Made by a program: the position numbers and the translations under genes. A stretch of DNA of 64,000 bases from Pseudomonas mandelii (GTDB taxonomy: Bacteria; Pseudomonadota; Gammaproteobacteria; Pseudomonadales; Pseudomonadaceae): positions 310,279 to 374,278 of the forward strand of contig NZ_RCZA01000008.1 of NCBI RefSeq assembly GCF_006438925.1, in the 5' to 3' direction. Below the pieces are notes generated by a model. The model ran no database searches. It saw only the letters and a list, made by a program, of their open reading frames with translations, and was not told the DNA's origin. Positions 8,907 through 17,833 of this stretch are shown piece after piece (position 1 is the first letter of the stretch; the number at the start of each line of letters is the position of its first letter).

Positions 8907-11900
8907 TCAGCGACGGCGGGTTTTCACCCGTTGCATCACCACCACAAAAAACACCGGTACAAACACCACCGCCAGCGTCGCGGTGATCATCCCGCCGATC
9001 ACGCCCGTGCCGATGGCCTGTTGGCTCGCGGAACTGGCGCCCGTGGCAATTGCCAGCGGCACCACACCAAGAATGAACGCCAGCGACGTCATCACAATCG
9101 GCCGCAACCGCAACCGCGCGGCTTGCAGCGTGGCGTCGATCAAATCGTGACCTTCGTCATAGAGACTCTTGGCAAATTCGATGATCAGAATCGCATTCTT
9201 CGCCGACAGGCCAATGATGGTGATCAATCCGACCTTGAAGAATACGTCGTTGGGCATCTCGCGCAAGGTGACCGCCAGGACCGCGCCGAGCACGCCAAGA
9301 GGCACGACCAACAGCACCGAGGTTGGAATCGACCAACTCTCGTACAACGCCGCCAGACACAGGAACACCACCAGCAGCGACAAGCCGAGCAGAATCGGCG
9401 CCTGGTTGCCGGACAAGCGCTCTTGCAACGATAGCCCAGTCCATTCCTGCCCCAATCCCGCCGGCCCTTGCGCCACCAGACGTTCGATTTCCGCCATGGC
9501 TTCACCCGTGCTGTAGCCGGGGGCCGGTTCGCCGGAAATGCTGATCGACGGGTAGCCGTTGTAACGGTTCAATTGCGCCGGTCCTTGAATCCATTTGGCC
9601 TGGACGAAGGCTGAAAGCGGCACCATTTTTCCCTCGTTGTTGCGCACGTGCATTTTCAGCAGATCATCGACCTGCTCGCGCTGCTCGCCCTCAGCCTGGA
9701 CCACCACCCGTTGCATCCGCCCCTGATTGGGGAAGTCATTGATGTAGGCCGAACCGATGCCCGTGGACACCACGTTGCCAATATCGGCGAAAGACACGCC
9801 CAGCGCATTGGCGTGCCGGCGGTCGATATCCAGTTTTACCTGCGGCGCTTCGGCCAAGGCGCTTTCGCGGACGTTGATCAGGATCGGGCTGGCTTGTGCG
9901 GCTTCCAGCAAATCGCTGCGCGCCTTCATCAGCGTGGCATAGCCAAGCCCGCCACGGTCCTGCAAGCGGAATTCGAAACCGCTGGACGTGCCGAGACCGT
10001 CAATCGGCGGCGGCAGAACAACGAACACTTCTGCCCCTTTGATCTGGCTCACAACCGCATTCGCGCGATCGGCGATGGCTAACGCCGTGTCATTGCTGCC
10101 CCGCTGCGACCAATCCCTGAGCACGGTGTAACCCAACCCGGCGTTCTGTCCGCTGCCGGAAAAACTGAAACCGAGAACGAACGTGCTGTTATCCACACCC
10201 GGCTCGGTGGCGTTATGCGCTTCGATCTGCTTGATGACCTCGACCGTACGATTTTGGCTCGCCCCGGGGGGCAATTGAATGTCGGTGATCGTGTAGCCCA
10301 TGTCTTCGACCGGAAGAAATGAGGAGGGCAGGCGACTGAACGTCACCACCAGCACAATCAGCAGCCCGCCATAGATGAACAGATAACGCCCGCTGCGTTT
10401 CAACGCATAAGCGACCCCGTCCTGATAGCGGTCGGTCAGTTGTTCGAATCGGCGGTTGAACCATCCGAAGAACCCGCGGGAAGCGTGGTCACCCGGTTCA
10501 AAGGGCTTCAGCAGCGTGGCGCACAGCGCCGGGGTCAAGGTCAGGGCAAGGAATGCCGAAAACAGAATCGAGGTGGCCATGGTCAGGGAGAACTGCTGGT
10601 AAATGACGCCAACCGAGCCTTGCATGAACGCCATCGGGATAAACACGGCAACCAGCACCACGGTAATACCGACGATGGCGCCGCTGATTTGCTTCATTGC
10701 CTTGCGCGTTGCCTCCTTGGGCGAGAGCCGCTCCTGGAGCATGATTCGTTCGACGTTCTCCACCACCACGATGGCGTCATCCACCAGGATGCCGATCGAC
10801 AACACCATGCCAAACATGGTCAGCACATTGATGGAGAATCCCAGCACCTGCATGATCGCAAAAGTGCCCATCAACGCCACCGGCACCACCAACGTCGGAA
10901 TCAACGTATAGCGGATGTTTTGCAGGAAAAGGTACATCACCGCAAACACCAGCACCATCGCCTCGAGCAATGTGTAAACCACTTTGGTGATCGAGACTTT
11001 GACGAAGGGCGAGGTGTCATACGCAATCTGGTACTTCATGTCCGCCGGGAAATAACGCGTTAATTCATCCATCTTCGCGCGCACCAGTGTAGCCGTGCTC
11101 AAGGCGTTGCCGCCGGGCGTCAGTTGCACGCCCAGTTCGCTGGACGGCTGGCCATTCAGGCGCGTGCCGAACTGGTATTCCTGGCTGCCGATTTCGACCC
11201 GGGCGACATCGCCCAGACGCACGACGGCGCCATTGGTCTCGGCGCGCAGCACGATGTCGGCGAACGCTTCGGGGCTGGACAATTGGCCTTCAACGAGGAC
11301 CGTCGCGGTGATTTCCTGGCTGCTGCTCACCGGTAATTCCCCGAGGCTGCCGGCCGCTATCAGCGCGTTTTGCGCGACGATCGCAGCGTTGACGTCAGCC
11401 GGTGTCAGGTTGAAAGCGATGAGTTTCTGCGGGTCGACCCAAATGCGCATGGCTCGCTCGGAGCCGAACATCTGGACCTTGCCGACACCGTCCAGCCGCT
11501 TGATTTCGTTGACCACATTGCGCGCCAGGTAATCGCTGAGGGCGACGTTGTCGACATCCGCGCTGGTGCCGATCAGAGAGATGAACAACAGGAAACCGGT
11601 GGAGACTTTCTCCACGCGCAACCCTTGTTCTATCACCGCTTGGGGAAGGCGCGACTCGATGACTTTGAGGCGATTGAGTACGTCGACCTGCGCAAGCTCG
11701 GGATTGGTGCCGGGTTTGAAGGTCGAGGTGATCGTGGCGGAGCCCTGGCTGCTGCGCGATTCAAAATACAGAAGATGATCAGCGCCGCTGAGCTCTTCCT
11801 CGATCAGGCTGACGACACTTTGATCCATCGCCTGCGCCGAAGCCCCAGGATAGGTGGCGACAACTTCGATTTTCGGCGGGGCAATGTTGGGGTATTGCGC

Positions 11901-11996
11901 CACTGGCAACTGCGGTATCGCCAGTGCTCCGGCGAGCAAGATGAACAGCGCAATCACCCAGGCGAACACCGGACGGTCGATAAAGAACTGCGGCAT
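8907..11996 (-). CDS. RND multidrug efflux permease (HAE1 family, AcrB/MexB-like)
   Basis: A proton-driven inner-membrane pump of 1029 residues, the usual length for the AcrB family. It opens with FFIDRPVFAWVIALFILLAGALA (first membrane span). TM4 contains the paired aspartates of GILVDDAIVVVENVERI that carry protons. It has the two large periplasmic loops and the C-terminal ARLRLRPIVMTSLAFILG motif of the family. The adaptor gene ends 15 bp upstream, so the two form an operon. No outer-membrane channel gene is present, so the pump probably borrows an OprM-type channel encoded elsewhere. Substrates cannot be inferred, and the exact Mex orthologue was not recognised. Confidence 0.92.
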   Translation of the reverse strand: MPQFFIDRPVFAWVIALFILLAGALAIPQLPVAQYPNIAPPKIEVVATYPGASAQAMDQSVVSLIEEELSGADHLLYFESRSSQGSATITSTFKPGTNPELAQVDVLNRLKVIESRLPQAVIEQGLRVEKVSTGFLLFISLIGTSADVDNVALSDYLARNVVNEIKRLDGVGKVQMFGSERAMRIWVDPQKLIAFNLTPADVNAAIVAQNALIAAGSLGELPVSSSQEITATVLVEGQLSSPEAFADIVLRAETNGAVVRLGDVARVEIGSQEYQFGTRLNGQPSSELGVQLTPGGNALSTATLVRAKMDELTRYFPADMKYQIAYDTSPFVKVSITKVVYTLLEAMVLVFAVMYLFLQNIRYTLIPTLVVPVALMGTFAIMQVLGFSINVLTMFGMVLSIGILVDDAIVVVENVERIMLQERLSPKEATRKAMKQISGAIVGITVVLVAVFIPMAFMQGSVGVIYQQFSLTMATSILFSAFLALTLTPALCATLLKPFEPGDHASRGFFGWFNRRFEQLTDRYQDGVAYALKRSGRYLFIYGGLLIVLVVTFSRLPSSFLPVEDMGYTITDIQLPPGASQNRTVEVIKQIEAHNATEPGVDNSTFVLGFSFSGSGQNAGLGYTVLRDWSQRGSNDTALAIADRANAVVSQIKGAEVFVVLPPPIDGLGTSSGFEFRLQDRGGLGYATLMKARSDLLEAAQASPILINVRESALAEAPQVKLDIDRRHANALGVSFADIGNVVSTGIGSAYINDFPNQGRMQRVVVQAEGEQREQVDDLLKMHVRNNEGKMVPLSAFVQAKWIQGPAQLNRYNGYPSISISGEPAPGYSTGEAMAEIERLVAQGPAGLGQEWTGLSLQERLSGNQAPILLGLSLLVVFLCLAALYESWSIPTSVLLVVPLGVLGAVLAVTLREMPNDVFFKVGLITIIGLSAKNAILIIEFAKSLYDEGHDLIDATLQAARLRLRPIVMTSLAFILGVVPLAIATGASSASQQAIGTGVIGGMITATLAVVFVPVFFVVVMQRVKTRRR

Positions 11997-12011
11997 AAAA
12001 AAGCGTCCTGC

Positions 12012-13166
12012 TTACTGACCAGTCGCCTGGGCAAGTGGAAGAGGGGAGTTGTCGATCTCGACTTTTTCGCCGGGACGAGCATGTTGCAGACCTTCGACGA
12101 TTATGCGATCGCCTGATTTGAGGCCATCAGTGACGACCCATCGGTGATGATTCACCGCACCCAGTTGCACCGTTTTCAGGCTCACGCGCAGCTCGTCATC
12201 GACCAGCATTACTTGGGGTAATCCCGCGCTGTTGCGCACGATGGCGCGCTGCGGGACGCTGATGCCGCGTTGATCGATAGCCTGCTCCAGCCGCACCCGC
12301 ACGAAACTGCCGGGCAGCAAGTCGAGGTCGGGGTTGGGAAACTCGCTGCGCAGGATGATCTGGCCAGTGCCGGGGTCGACGGTGATGTCGCTGAAAAGCA
12401 GCTTGCCGGGCAACGGATAGAGGCTGCCATCGTCCTGAATCAGCGTGGCTTTGGCTTGGTCCTGACCAAGTTGTTGTACTTGGCCGGAGCGGAACGAACG
12501 GCGTAGTTCGTTGAGCTCACGGGTTGATTGAGTCAGGTCGACGTGGATCGGGTCCAGTTGCTGAATCAGCGCAAGCGGTGTCGATTCGTTCTGTCCGACC
12601 AGGGCGCCTTCGGTGACGAGGGCTCGCCCGATGCGCCCGGAGATGGGCGCGGTCACGGTGGAATAACTCAAGCTAAGGCGCGCGCGTTGCACCATCGCCT
12701 GATTGGCCGCGACGTCAGCCTCGGCCTGCTGAGCCGCCGCGCGCGTGTTGTCATACTCCTGGGCGCTGATCGCATTGCCCGGGATCAATCGGCGGTAGCG
12801 CTGTTCTTGCAGGCGCGCGCGCGTCGCATCGGCCTGCGCTCTTTTCAGCCCGGCCACGGCACTGTCCAGATTGGCCTGAAGGGGCGCAGGGTCGATGTAA
12901 AACAGAACGTCACCCTGTTTCACTTCACTGCCTTGCTCGAACACACTTTTGAGCACTACCCCAGCCACGCGGGCGCGTACTTCGGCGATTCGCGGTGCCG
13001 CAACCCGCCCACTCAATTCGCTGCTGACGGAAAGGGGCCTGGCTTCCAGGGTTTCGATGTTGAGCTTTACAGGGGCGGATTCCGGCGTGTCGGATGCCTG
13101 AGTACAACCGCTGACAATAATGGTCAGTACCAGTGAACCTGACGCGAAATGCAGTTTTCTATACAT
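12012..13166 (-). CDS. RND efflux membrane fusion (periplasmic adaptor) lipoprotein
   Basis: A 384-residue AcrA/MexA-type adaptor that would link the permease to an outer-membrane channel. The N-terminal signal ends in a lipobox-like LTIIVSGC, so the mature Cys is probably lipidated. Next come the barrel-sandwich segment (RVAGVVLKSVFEQGSEVKQGD), an alpha-hairpin (about 95-160), the second lipoyl half (VTAPISGRIGRALV) and the beta-barrel. ATG 13166 is chosen because AAGGAGG lies seven bases upstream; the in-frame GTG at 13172 is too close to it. No local regulator gene was seen. Confidence 0.92.
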   Translation of the reverse strand: MYRKLHFASGSLVLTIIVSGCTQASDTPESAPVKLNIETLEARPLSVSSELSGRVAAPRIAEVRARVAGVVLKSVFEQGSEVKQGDVLFYIDPAPLQANLDSAVAGLKRAQADATRARLQEQRYRRLIPGNAISAQEYDNTRAAAQQAEADVAANQAMVQRARLSLSYSTVTAPISGRIGRALVTEGALVGQNESTPLALIQQLDPIHVDLTQSTRELNELRRSFRSGQVQQLGQDQAKATLIQDDGSLYPLPGKLLFSDITVDPGTGQIILRSEFPNPDLDLLPGSFVRVRLEQAIDQRGISVPQRAIVRNSAGLPQVMLVDDELRVSLKTVQLGAVNHHRWVVTDGLKSGDRIIVEGLQHARPGEKVEIDNSPLPLAQATGQ

Positions 13167-13424
13167 CGACACCCCTCCTTAAAGAGGCGCGGATGCTAGG
13201 AAGGGACGGTTAATTCGCTGTTAAGCGGGGCTTGGAAGAGTGCGAGCAGATGTGACGAGCCCTCAATAACACGTCTGTTTGCGCCTCCGGCAAGGGTTCA
13301 GGAGGCGTGGCGTCGCGTTTGACTGGCGCGACAAATTGACCCGATAGACAAAAGGCTGACCTGCAACCGTGCCTTTTGCGTCGCGCTCTGAGAAAATGCC
13401 CGCACTTTTTTTCCGGATGCCGAC

Positions 13425-14492
13425 ATGACTGCCCTGAAGAACGACCGTTTCCTTCGCGCCCTGCTCAAGCAACCCGTAGACGTCACGCCTGTCTGGATGA
13501 TGCGTCAGGCCGGCCGCTACCTGCCGGAATACCGCGCCAGTCGTGCCAAGGCCGGTGACTTCATGAGCTTGTGCATGAACCCGGAGTTCGCTTGCGAAGT
13601 CACGATGCAGCCGCTCGACCGCTATCCGCAACTGGACGCGGCGATCCTGTTCTCCGACATCCTGACCATTCCCGATGCCATGGGCCAAGGCCTGTACTTC
13701 GAAACCGGTGAAGGTCCGCGCTTCAAGAAAGTCATCAGCACGATGGCTGACATCGAAGCGCTGCCGATTCCTGATCCGCACAAAGACCTCGGCTACGTCA
13801 TGGACGCGGTCAGCACCATCCGCCGCGAACTGAACGGCCGCGTGCCGCTGATCGGCTTCGCCGGCAGCCCATGGACCCTGGCCACCTACATGGTCGAAGG
13901 CGGCTCGTCGAAAGACTACCGCAAGACCAAAACCATGCTCTACGACAACCCGCAAGCCTTGCACCTGCTGCTGGACAAGCTCGCGCAGACGGTCACCAGC
14001 TACCTCAACGGCCAGATCATGGCCGGGGCGCAAGCGGTGCAGATCTTCGATAGTTGGGGCGGCAGCCTTTCGGCGGCGGCGTACCAGGAGTTCTCCCTGG
14101 CCTACATGCGCAAAATCGTCAGCGGCCTGATCCGCGAACATGAAGGCCGCAAGGTGCCAGTCATTCTGTTCACCAAGAACGGCGGCCTGTGGCTGGAAAG
14201 CATCGCCGACGCGGGCGCTGATGCATTGGGCCTGGACTGGACCTGCGACATTGGCGAAGCCCGCCAGCGTGTCGGCAACAAAGTCGCCCTGCAAGGCAAC
14301 ATGGACCCGACCGTGCTGTACGCCAAGCCAGAAGCCATTCGCACCGAAGTCGGCCGCATCCTCGCCAGCTACGGCAAGGGCAGCGGCCACGTGTTCAACC
14401 TCGGCCATGGCATCACGCCTGAAGTCGACCCGGAACACGCTGGCGCCTTCCTGCGCGCGGTGCATGAACTGTCGGCGCAGTATCACGAGTGA
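13425..14492 (+). CDS. hemE: Uroporphyrinogen decarboxylase
   Basis: HemE removes four carboxyl groups from uroporphyrinogen III to give coproporphyrinogen III in haem synthesis, as a cytoplasmic homodimer. The 355-residue protein carries both family signatures: PVWMMRQAGRYLPEYR near the N terminus and GFAGSPWTLATYMVEGG near residue 146. The substrate-binding Asp lies in LFSDILTIPDAMG. Length is standard. In pseudomonads hemE usually lies close downstream of gltD; here the RND pair separates them. Confidence 0.97.
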   Translation: MTALKNDRFLRALLKQPVDVTPVWMMRQAGRYLPEYRASRAKAGDFMSLCMNPEFACEVTMQPLDRYPQLDAAILFSDILTIPDAMGQGLYFETGEGPRFKKVISTMADIEALPIPDPHKDLGYVMDAVSTIRRELNGRVPLIGFAGSPWTLATYMVEGGSSKDYRKTKTMLYDNPQALHLLLDKLAQTVTSYLNGQIMAGAQAVQIFDSWGGSLSAAAYQEFSLAYMRKIVSGLIREHEGRKVPVILFTKNGGLWLESIADAGADALGLDWTCDIGEARQRVGNKVALQGNMDPTVLYAKPEAIRTEVGRILASYGKGSGHVFNLGHGITPEVDPEHAGAFLRAVHELSAQYHE

Positions 14493-14523
14493 TCGTGACG
14501 GGTTAACAGACACCCGGCTTTAA

Positions 14524-14613
14524 TGTGGGAGCGAGCCTGCTCGCGATGAGGCCATAACATTCAACATCTAAGTTGGCTGTTATGCCGCCATCGCGAGCAG
14601 GCTCGCTCCCACA
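14524..14613. repeat. REP-like inverted pair after hemE
   Basis: TGTGGGAGCGAGCCTGCTCG (from 14524) and its reverse complement (ending 14613) face each other across a short spacer between the convergent ends of hemE and the MFS gene. The position suggests it may also act in mRNA 3'-end formation. Four more copies of this unit pair occur in the window. Confidence 0.85.
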
Positions 14614-14642
14614 GTTGTTTATGGTTGCCTGGATATTTGTGT

Positions 14643-15917
14643 TTAAGCCTTTACACCGCCGAGCGGTGGCAACTTCGCCAGTTTCAACGCCACCAGCAAC
14701 GCAATCACCAGCAACCCGCCAATGAACAACCCGATTCCGTTCCACCCGCCCATGTGCCAGAACACCCCGCCCGCCGTCCCGGCGATGCTCGACCCTGCGT
14801 AGTAGCTGAACAAGTACAGCGACGACGCCTGCCCCTTGGCCTTGACCGCCCGACGCCCAATCCAGCTACTCGCCACCGAATGGGCGCCGAAGAAACCGAA
14901 AGTGAAGATCAACATACCAATGATCACCACCGGCAGCGGCGTGAGCATGGTCAGGGCGAGGCCGGCGATCATCAGCACGATGGTTGCCCACAACACTTTG
15001 CGCCGGCCTAGTTTGTCGGCCAACGAGCCGATTTTCGCTGAGCTGTAAATACCCGACAGATACACCACCGAGAGCAGCCCGACGAAGGCCTGATCCATGT
15101 GGTACGGTTCGGCCAGCAGGCGATAGCCGATGTAATTGAACAGCGTGACGAACGCGCCCATCAGCACAAAAGCTTCGAGGAACAGCAGCGGCAGGCCGGC
15201 GTCGCGAAACTGCATGGTAAAGCCGTCAATCAAGCTGCGCGGGTGTAACGAGCGGGCGCGGAAGTTGCGCGACTCGGGGAGGATTTTCCAGAACACCGTC
15301 GCGGCAATTAGCGCCAGGCCGCCAATCACCAGCATTGCCGTGTGCCAGCTGACGAAGTCGATCAACACACCAGTGATCAAGCGTCCGCACATCCCGCCAA
15401 TCGCGTTGCCGCCGATATACAAGCCCATCGCGAGACCAATGTGCTGCGGGTGGATCTCTTCGCTCAGGTAAGTCATGGCGACCGCTGCCAAGCCGCTTAA
15501 AGACAACCCGATCAGCGCGCGCATGATCAATACGCCTTCCCAGCTCGGCATCATGGAACTGGCGATTGTGCAGAGCGCGGCGGCGAACAACGCGGCGACC
15601 ATCACCGGTTTACGCCCGACGCGATCAGAGATCGGTCCGGTGATCAGCAGGCCAATGGCGAGCATACCAGTGGCTACCGACAGGATCAGGCTGCTCTGGG
15701 CGGCGTTGATGGAGTACTCATGGGACAGCAGCGGCATCATCGGTTGCACGCAATAAAGCAGAGCGAAGGTCGCAAAACCGCCGGAGAACAGCGCCAGCAC
15801 CGTGCGCATGAACATCGGCGTGCCTTTTTCGATGTAGATCTCCTTCAGTTCGGCGACAACATCGTCCACCGCTGCGGGCGGAACTTCATGGGCAAGTGGA
15901 GCGACAGCAGTTTTCAC
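14643..15917 (-). CDS. MFS transporter (YnfM-like drug/sugar efflux type)
   Basis: A 12-span major facilitator of about 424 residues. It shows the motif A-like loop between TM2 and TM3 (GPISDRVGRKPVMV) and its repeat in the second half (GSLADKLGRRKVLW). GTG 15917 is chosen because GAGG lies six bases upstream. Longer in-frame starts at 15962 and 16037 lack a good ribosome site, and the longest would overlap the divergent regulator. It is divergently transcribed from the LysR gene, which probably controls it. Substrate is unknown; the family includes arabinose and drug exporters. Confidence 0.88.
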   Translation of the reverse strand: MKTAVAPLAHEVPPAAVDDVVAELKEIYIEKGTPMFMRTVLALFSGGFATFALLYCVQPMMPLLSHEYSINAAQSSLILSVATGMLAIGLLITGPISDRVGRKPVMVAALFAAALCTIASSMMPSWEGVLIMRALIGLSLSGLAAVAMTYLSEEIHPQHIGLAMGLYIGGNAIGGMCGRLITGVLIDFVSWHTAMLVIGGLALIAATVFWKILPESRNFRARSLHPRSLIDGFTMQFRDAGLPLLFLEAFVLMGAFVTLFNYIGYRLLAEPYHMDQAFVGLLSVVYLSGIYSSAKIGSLADKLGRRKVLWATIVLMIAGLALTMLTPLPVVIIGMLIFTFGFFGAHSVASSWIGRRAVKAKGQASSLYLFSYYAGSSIAGTAGGVFWHMGGWNGIGLFIGGLLVIALLVALKLAKLPPLGGVKA

Positions 15918-16035
15918 TTCGGACCTCGGAGGACGCAGCCGGTCAGGCAATGAAAAAAGCATATAGCTGCCTAATGATTCAATCCAATATATTGTTCGAC
16001 CTGTTTGATAGGTTTGACGACCTAATGGAGTTTTC

Positions 16036-16938
16036 ATGGAATTGCGTCACCTGCGCTACTTCATCGCCGTCGCCGAAGAACTGCATTTCGGCCGCGCCGC
16101 CCAGGTGCTGGGCATCTCGCAACCACCGCTGAGCCAGCAGATTCAGGCGCTGGAGCAAGAGGTAGGTGCGCGGTTGTTCGAGCGGACCAATCGTCGGGTC
16201 GAACTGAGTGAAGCCGGCCGTCTGTTTCTGGAAGAGGCGCGGTTGGTGCTGGCGCAGGTCGACAAAGCGGCAGACGTGGCACGGCGGGCGCAGTTGGGTG
16301 AGCTGGGCGAACTGAAGATTGGCTTCACCTCGTCGGCGCCGTTCAACTCAACGATCCCTCAGGCGATTTTTTCGTTTCGCCAGCGATTTCCGGCGGTGCA
16401 CCTGAACCTGCGGGAGATGAGCAGCACCCAGGTCGCCGAAGCGTTGGTGGATGAGTCGATTGAAGTCGGGATCATGCGGCCGCTTGGGTTGCCAGACTCG
16501 CTCAGCGTGGTGGAGCTGATGCGTGAGCCGCTGGTGGCGGTGCTCAGCTCCAAGCATCCATTGGTGAACGATAGTGAGGAAGGCTTGTTTCTGTCAGCCC
16601 TGGCCCTCGAACCCTTCGTGTTTTTCCCACGCAGCTATGGCAGTGGTCTGTACGCACAATTGCTCAGCCTGGCCCGGGATGCCGGTTTCAGTCCGCACTT
16701 TGCCCAGGAGGCGGGCGAGGCGATGACGATCATTGGTCTGGTGGCGGCGGGGTTGGGTGTTTCGGTGCTGCCGGCGTCTTATCAGCGGATGCGCATCGAA
16801 GGGGTGGTCTATCGGCCTCTGCTCGATCCAGAGGCGGTGTCGGCGGTGTGGCTGGTGCAGCGCAAGGACCAGAAGTCGCCGATGGCCAAGGCGTTTGTGG
16901 AGTTGTTGACGCGTAAGGTTGAGCCGCTGAAGACGTGA
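16036..16938 (+). CDS. LysR-family transcriptional regulator
   Basis: A 300-residue LTTR. The N-terminal winged helix-turn-helix (MELRHLRYFIAVAEELHFGR, then QPPLSQQIQALEQEVGARLF) is followed by a substrate-binding domain of the periplasmic-binding-protein fold. The start ATG has GGAG just upstream. The divergent MFS gene begins about 118 bp away, and the shared gap is the likely operator; an AT-rich stretch at 15990-16010 would suit promoters. It resembles CynR/BenM-type regulators of aromatic or efflux genes, but the ligand cannot be told. Confidence 0.92.
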   Translation: MELRHLRYFIAVAEELHFGRAAQVLGISQPPLSQQIQALEQEVGARLFERTNRRVELSEAGRLFLEEARLVLAQVDKAADVARRAQLGELGELKIGFTSSAPFNSTIPQAIFSFRQRFPAVHLNLREMSSTQVAEALVDESIEVGIMRPLGLPDSLSVVELMREPLVAVLSSKHPLVNDSEEGLFLSALALEPFVFFPRSYGSGLYAQLLSLARDAGFSPHFAQEAGEAMTIIGLVAAGLGVSVLPASYQRMRIEGVVYRPLLDPEAVSAVWLVQRKDQKSPMAKAFVELLTRKVEPLKT

Positions 16939-16952
16939 CTGCTTCGCAGTCA

Positions 16953-17044
16953 TTCGCGAGCAGGCTCGCTCCCACAGTGGATGGGTGGTGGAACAAAAAT
17001 CGGTTCACACCGCAAATCCCTGTGGGAGCGAGCCTGCTCGCGAA
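16953..17044. repeat. REP-like inverted pair after LysR gene
   Basis: TTCGCGAGCAGGCTCGCTCC (from 16953) and the reverse-complement unit TGTGGGAGCGAGCCTGCTCG (from 17031) flank a 54-bp spacer. The units point outward, opposite to the copy at 14524. Confidence 0.85.
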
Positions 17045-17224
17045 AGCGTCCGCAAGTCCACCAAAAAAGGTGCAGTTGCCTATGCCTTGGCGGACGCTTC
17101 GCTGAAGGGTGTAAGACATTTCCGAACTACCTTGAACAGGCCACAGCGCCTTGCGGCATTGCCTACAACTACTCCAGAATCCGCCGGCTTGTGCGTCTTG
17201 GGGGCCATCGGTAACTTCGTTCGC

Positions 17225-17445
17225 ATCACTGATTCCCAGTGATCGGGTTTAGTAGCCCGTGTTTACACGATGCGTATTTGCATGCCGGACAGTCAGGTAA
17301 TTTCATGCCTGCACGTTGATGGTAGCTGTGCGTAGGGCGCTCTCGGGCGCGCCGGTTCGTGTTTCCCGGTCTACTAACCTGCGTACGGCTGCCACCCTTT
17401 TGATTAGTAGCGACTCGGTGGCTCCACTTTGTAGGTAGCCGAAAC
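17225..17445 (+). promoter_or_regulatory. Structured RNA leader upstream of a small DUF gene
   Basis: The 220 bases before the small gene can form a dense chain of hairpins: ATCACT/AGTGAT (17225/17238), CGTG/CACG (17258/17266), ATGC/GCAT (17270/17280) and CAGG/CCTG (17294/17308). A 16-pair stem then joins GGTAGCTGTGCGTAGG (17321-17336) with CCTGCGTACGGCTGCC (17378-17393), allowing G-U pairs. That stem encloses two more hairpins, GCGC/GCGC (17337/17347) and CCGG/CCGG (17352/17366), giving a three-way junction. A last weak pairing, GGCT/AGCC (17420/17437), lies over the AGG just before the ATG. This is a candidate cis-regulatory RNA. I do not recognise it as a named riboswitch class. Confidence 0.55.
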
Positions 17446-17712
17446 ATGACGAATACAACAACAAACCTACCGGACACCGATCCGGATGCCCCACGCCAAC
17501 CAAGCAAAATCTTCCTCATCGCCCCCGATATCGACAACCACACCCTGCTGGAATACGCCTGTGAATCCCTGGCATCAGCCAACGTCATGGCGAGCGATTT
17601 CGCGAGGTATCTGCAAGGATCGCAAAGCAACACACTCCTGGGTATTCAACAGTCGATAATGCTGGGGGAGCTGGCGGTGAACCGGGTGCTGGATAACCTC
17701 GACCTGGCTTAG
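17446..17712 (+). CDS. Small protein of unknown function (DUF3077/DUF6124-like)
   Basis: An 88-residue acidic protein with no signal peptide or membrane span. After a polar N-terminal tail it has the layout of the small pseudomonad DUF3077/DUF6124 proteins: a short IFLIAPDID strand, then helices LLEYACESLASANVMASDFA and LLGIQQSIMLGELAVNRVLD. No function is established for this class that I can name. It stands alone behind the structured leader and faces the convergent end of the aryl-polyene operon. A spurious ORF is unlikely given the family-like pattern, but the assignment rests on similarity by eye. Confidence 0.65.
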   Translation: MTNTTTNLPDTDPDAPRQPSKIFLIAPDIDNHTLLEYACESLASANVMASDFARYLQGSQSNTLLGIQQSIMLGELAVNRVLDNLDLA

Positions 17713-17726
17713 TGAATACCTTGAAA

Positions 17727-17822
17727 ATCAAAAGATCGCAGCCTTCGGCAGCTCCTACAGGTGTACACGCTCTCCTGTAGGAGCTGCCGAAGGTTCGGGC
17801 CGCGTTCGGACGATCTTTTGAT
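17727..17822. repeat. Palindromic repeat (GATCGCAGCC family), copy 1
   Basis: ATCAAAAGATCGCAGCCTTC and GGCAGCTCCTACAG pair with CTGTAGGAGCTGCCGAAGG and CGATCTTTTGAT. A 17-base insertion (TTCGGGCCGCGTTCGGA) sits in the right arm. It lies between the convergent ends of the DUF gene and the aryl-polyene operon and probably serves as a transcript 3' end. Confidence 0.8.
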
Positions 17823-17833
17823 CTTGATGTGTT

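Larger units (their letters stand above)
16939..17445. other. Intergenic region between LysR gene and small DUF gene
   Basis: This 507-bp gap holds a REP-like pair (16953-17044) and a structured leader (17225-17445), listed separately. The part between them, 17045-17224, contains one open frame that begins inside the REP unit (16985-17242). It has no recognisable protein family and is not called as a gene. Confidence 0.6.

Noticed and set aside
16985..17242. 85-residue plus-strand frame after the LysR gene
   Set aside because: It begins inside a REP unit (encodes PCGSEPARES), and the remainder has no recognisable family or good ribosome site.
17226..17633. Minus-strand frame of 135 residues across the structured leader
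   Set aside because: It is antisense to hairpin-rich sequence and to the DUF gene, has no domain, and its openness follows from the palindromes.
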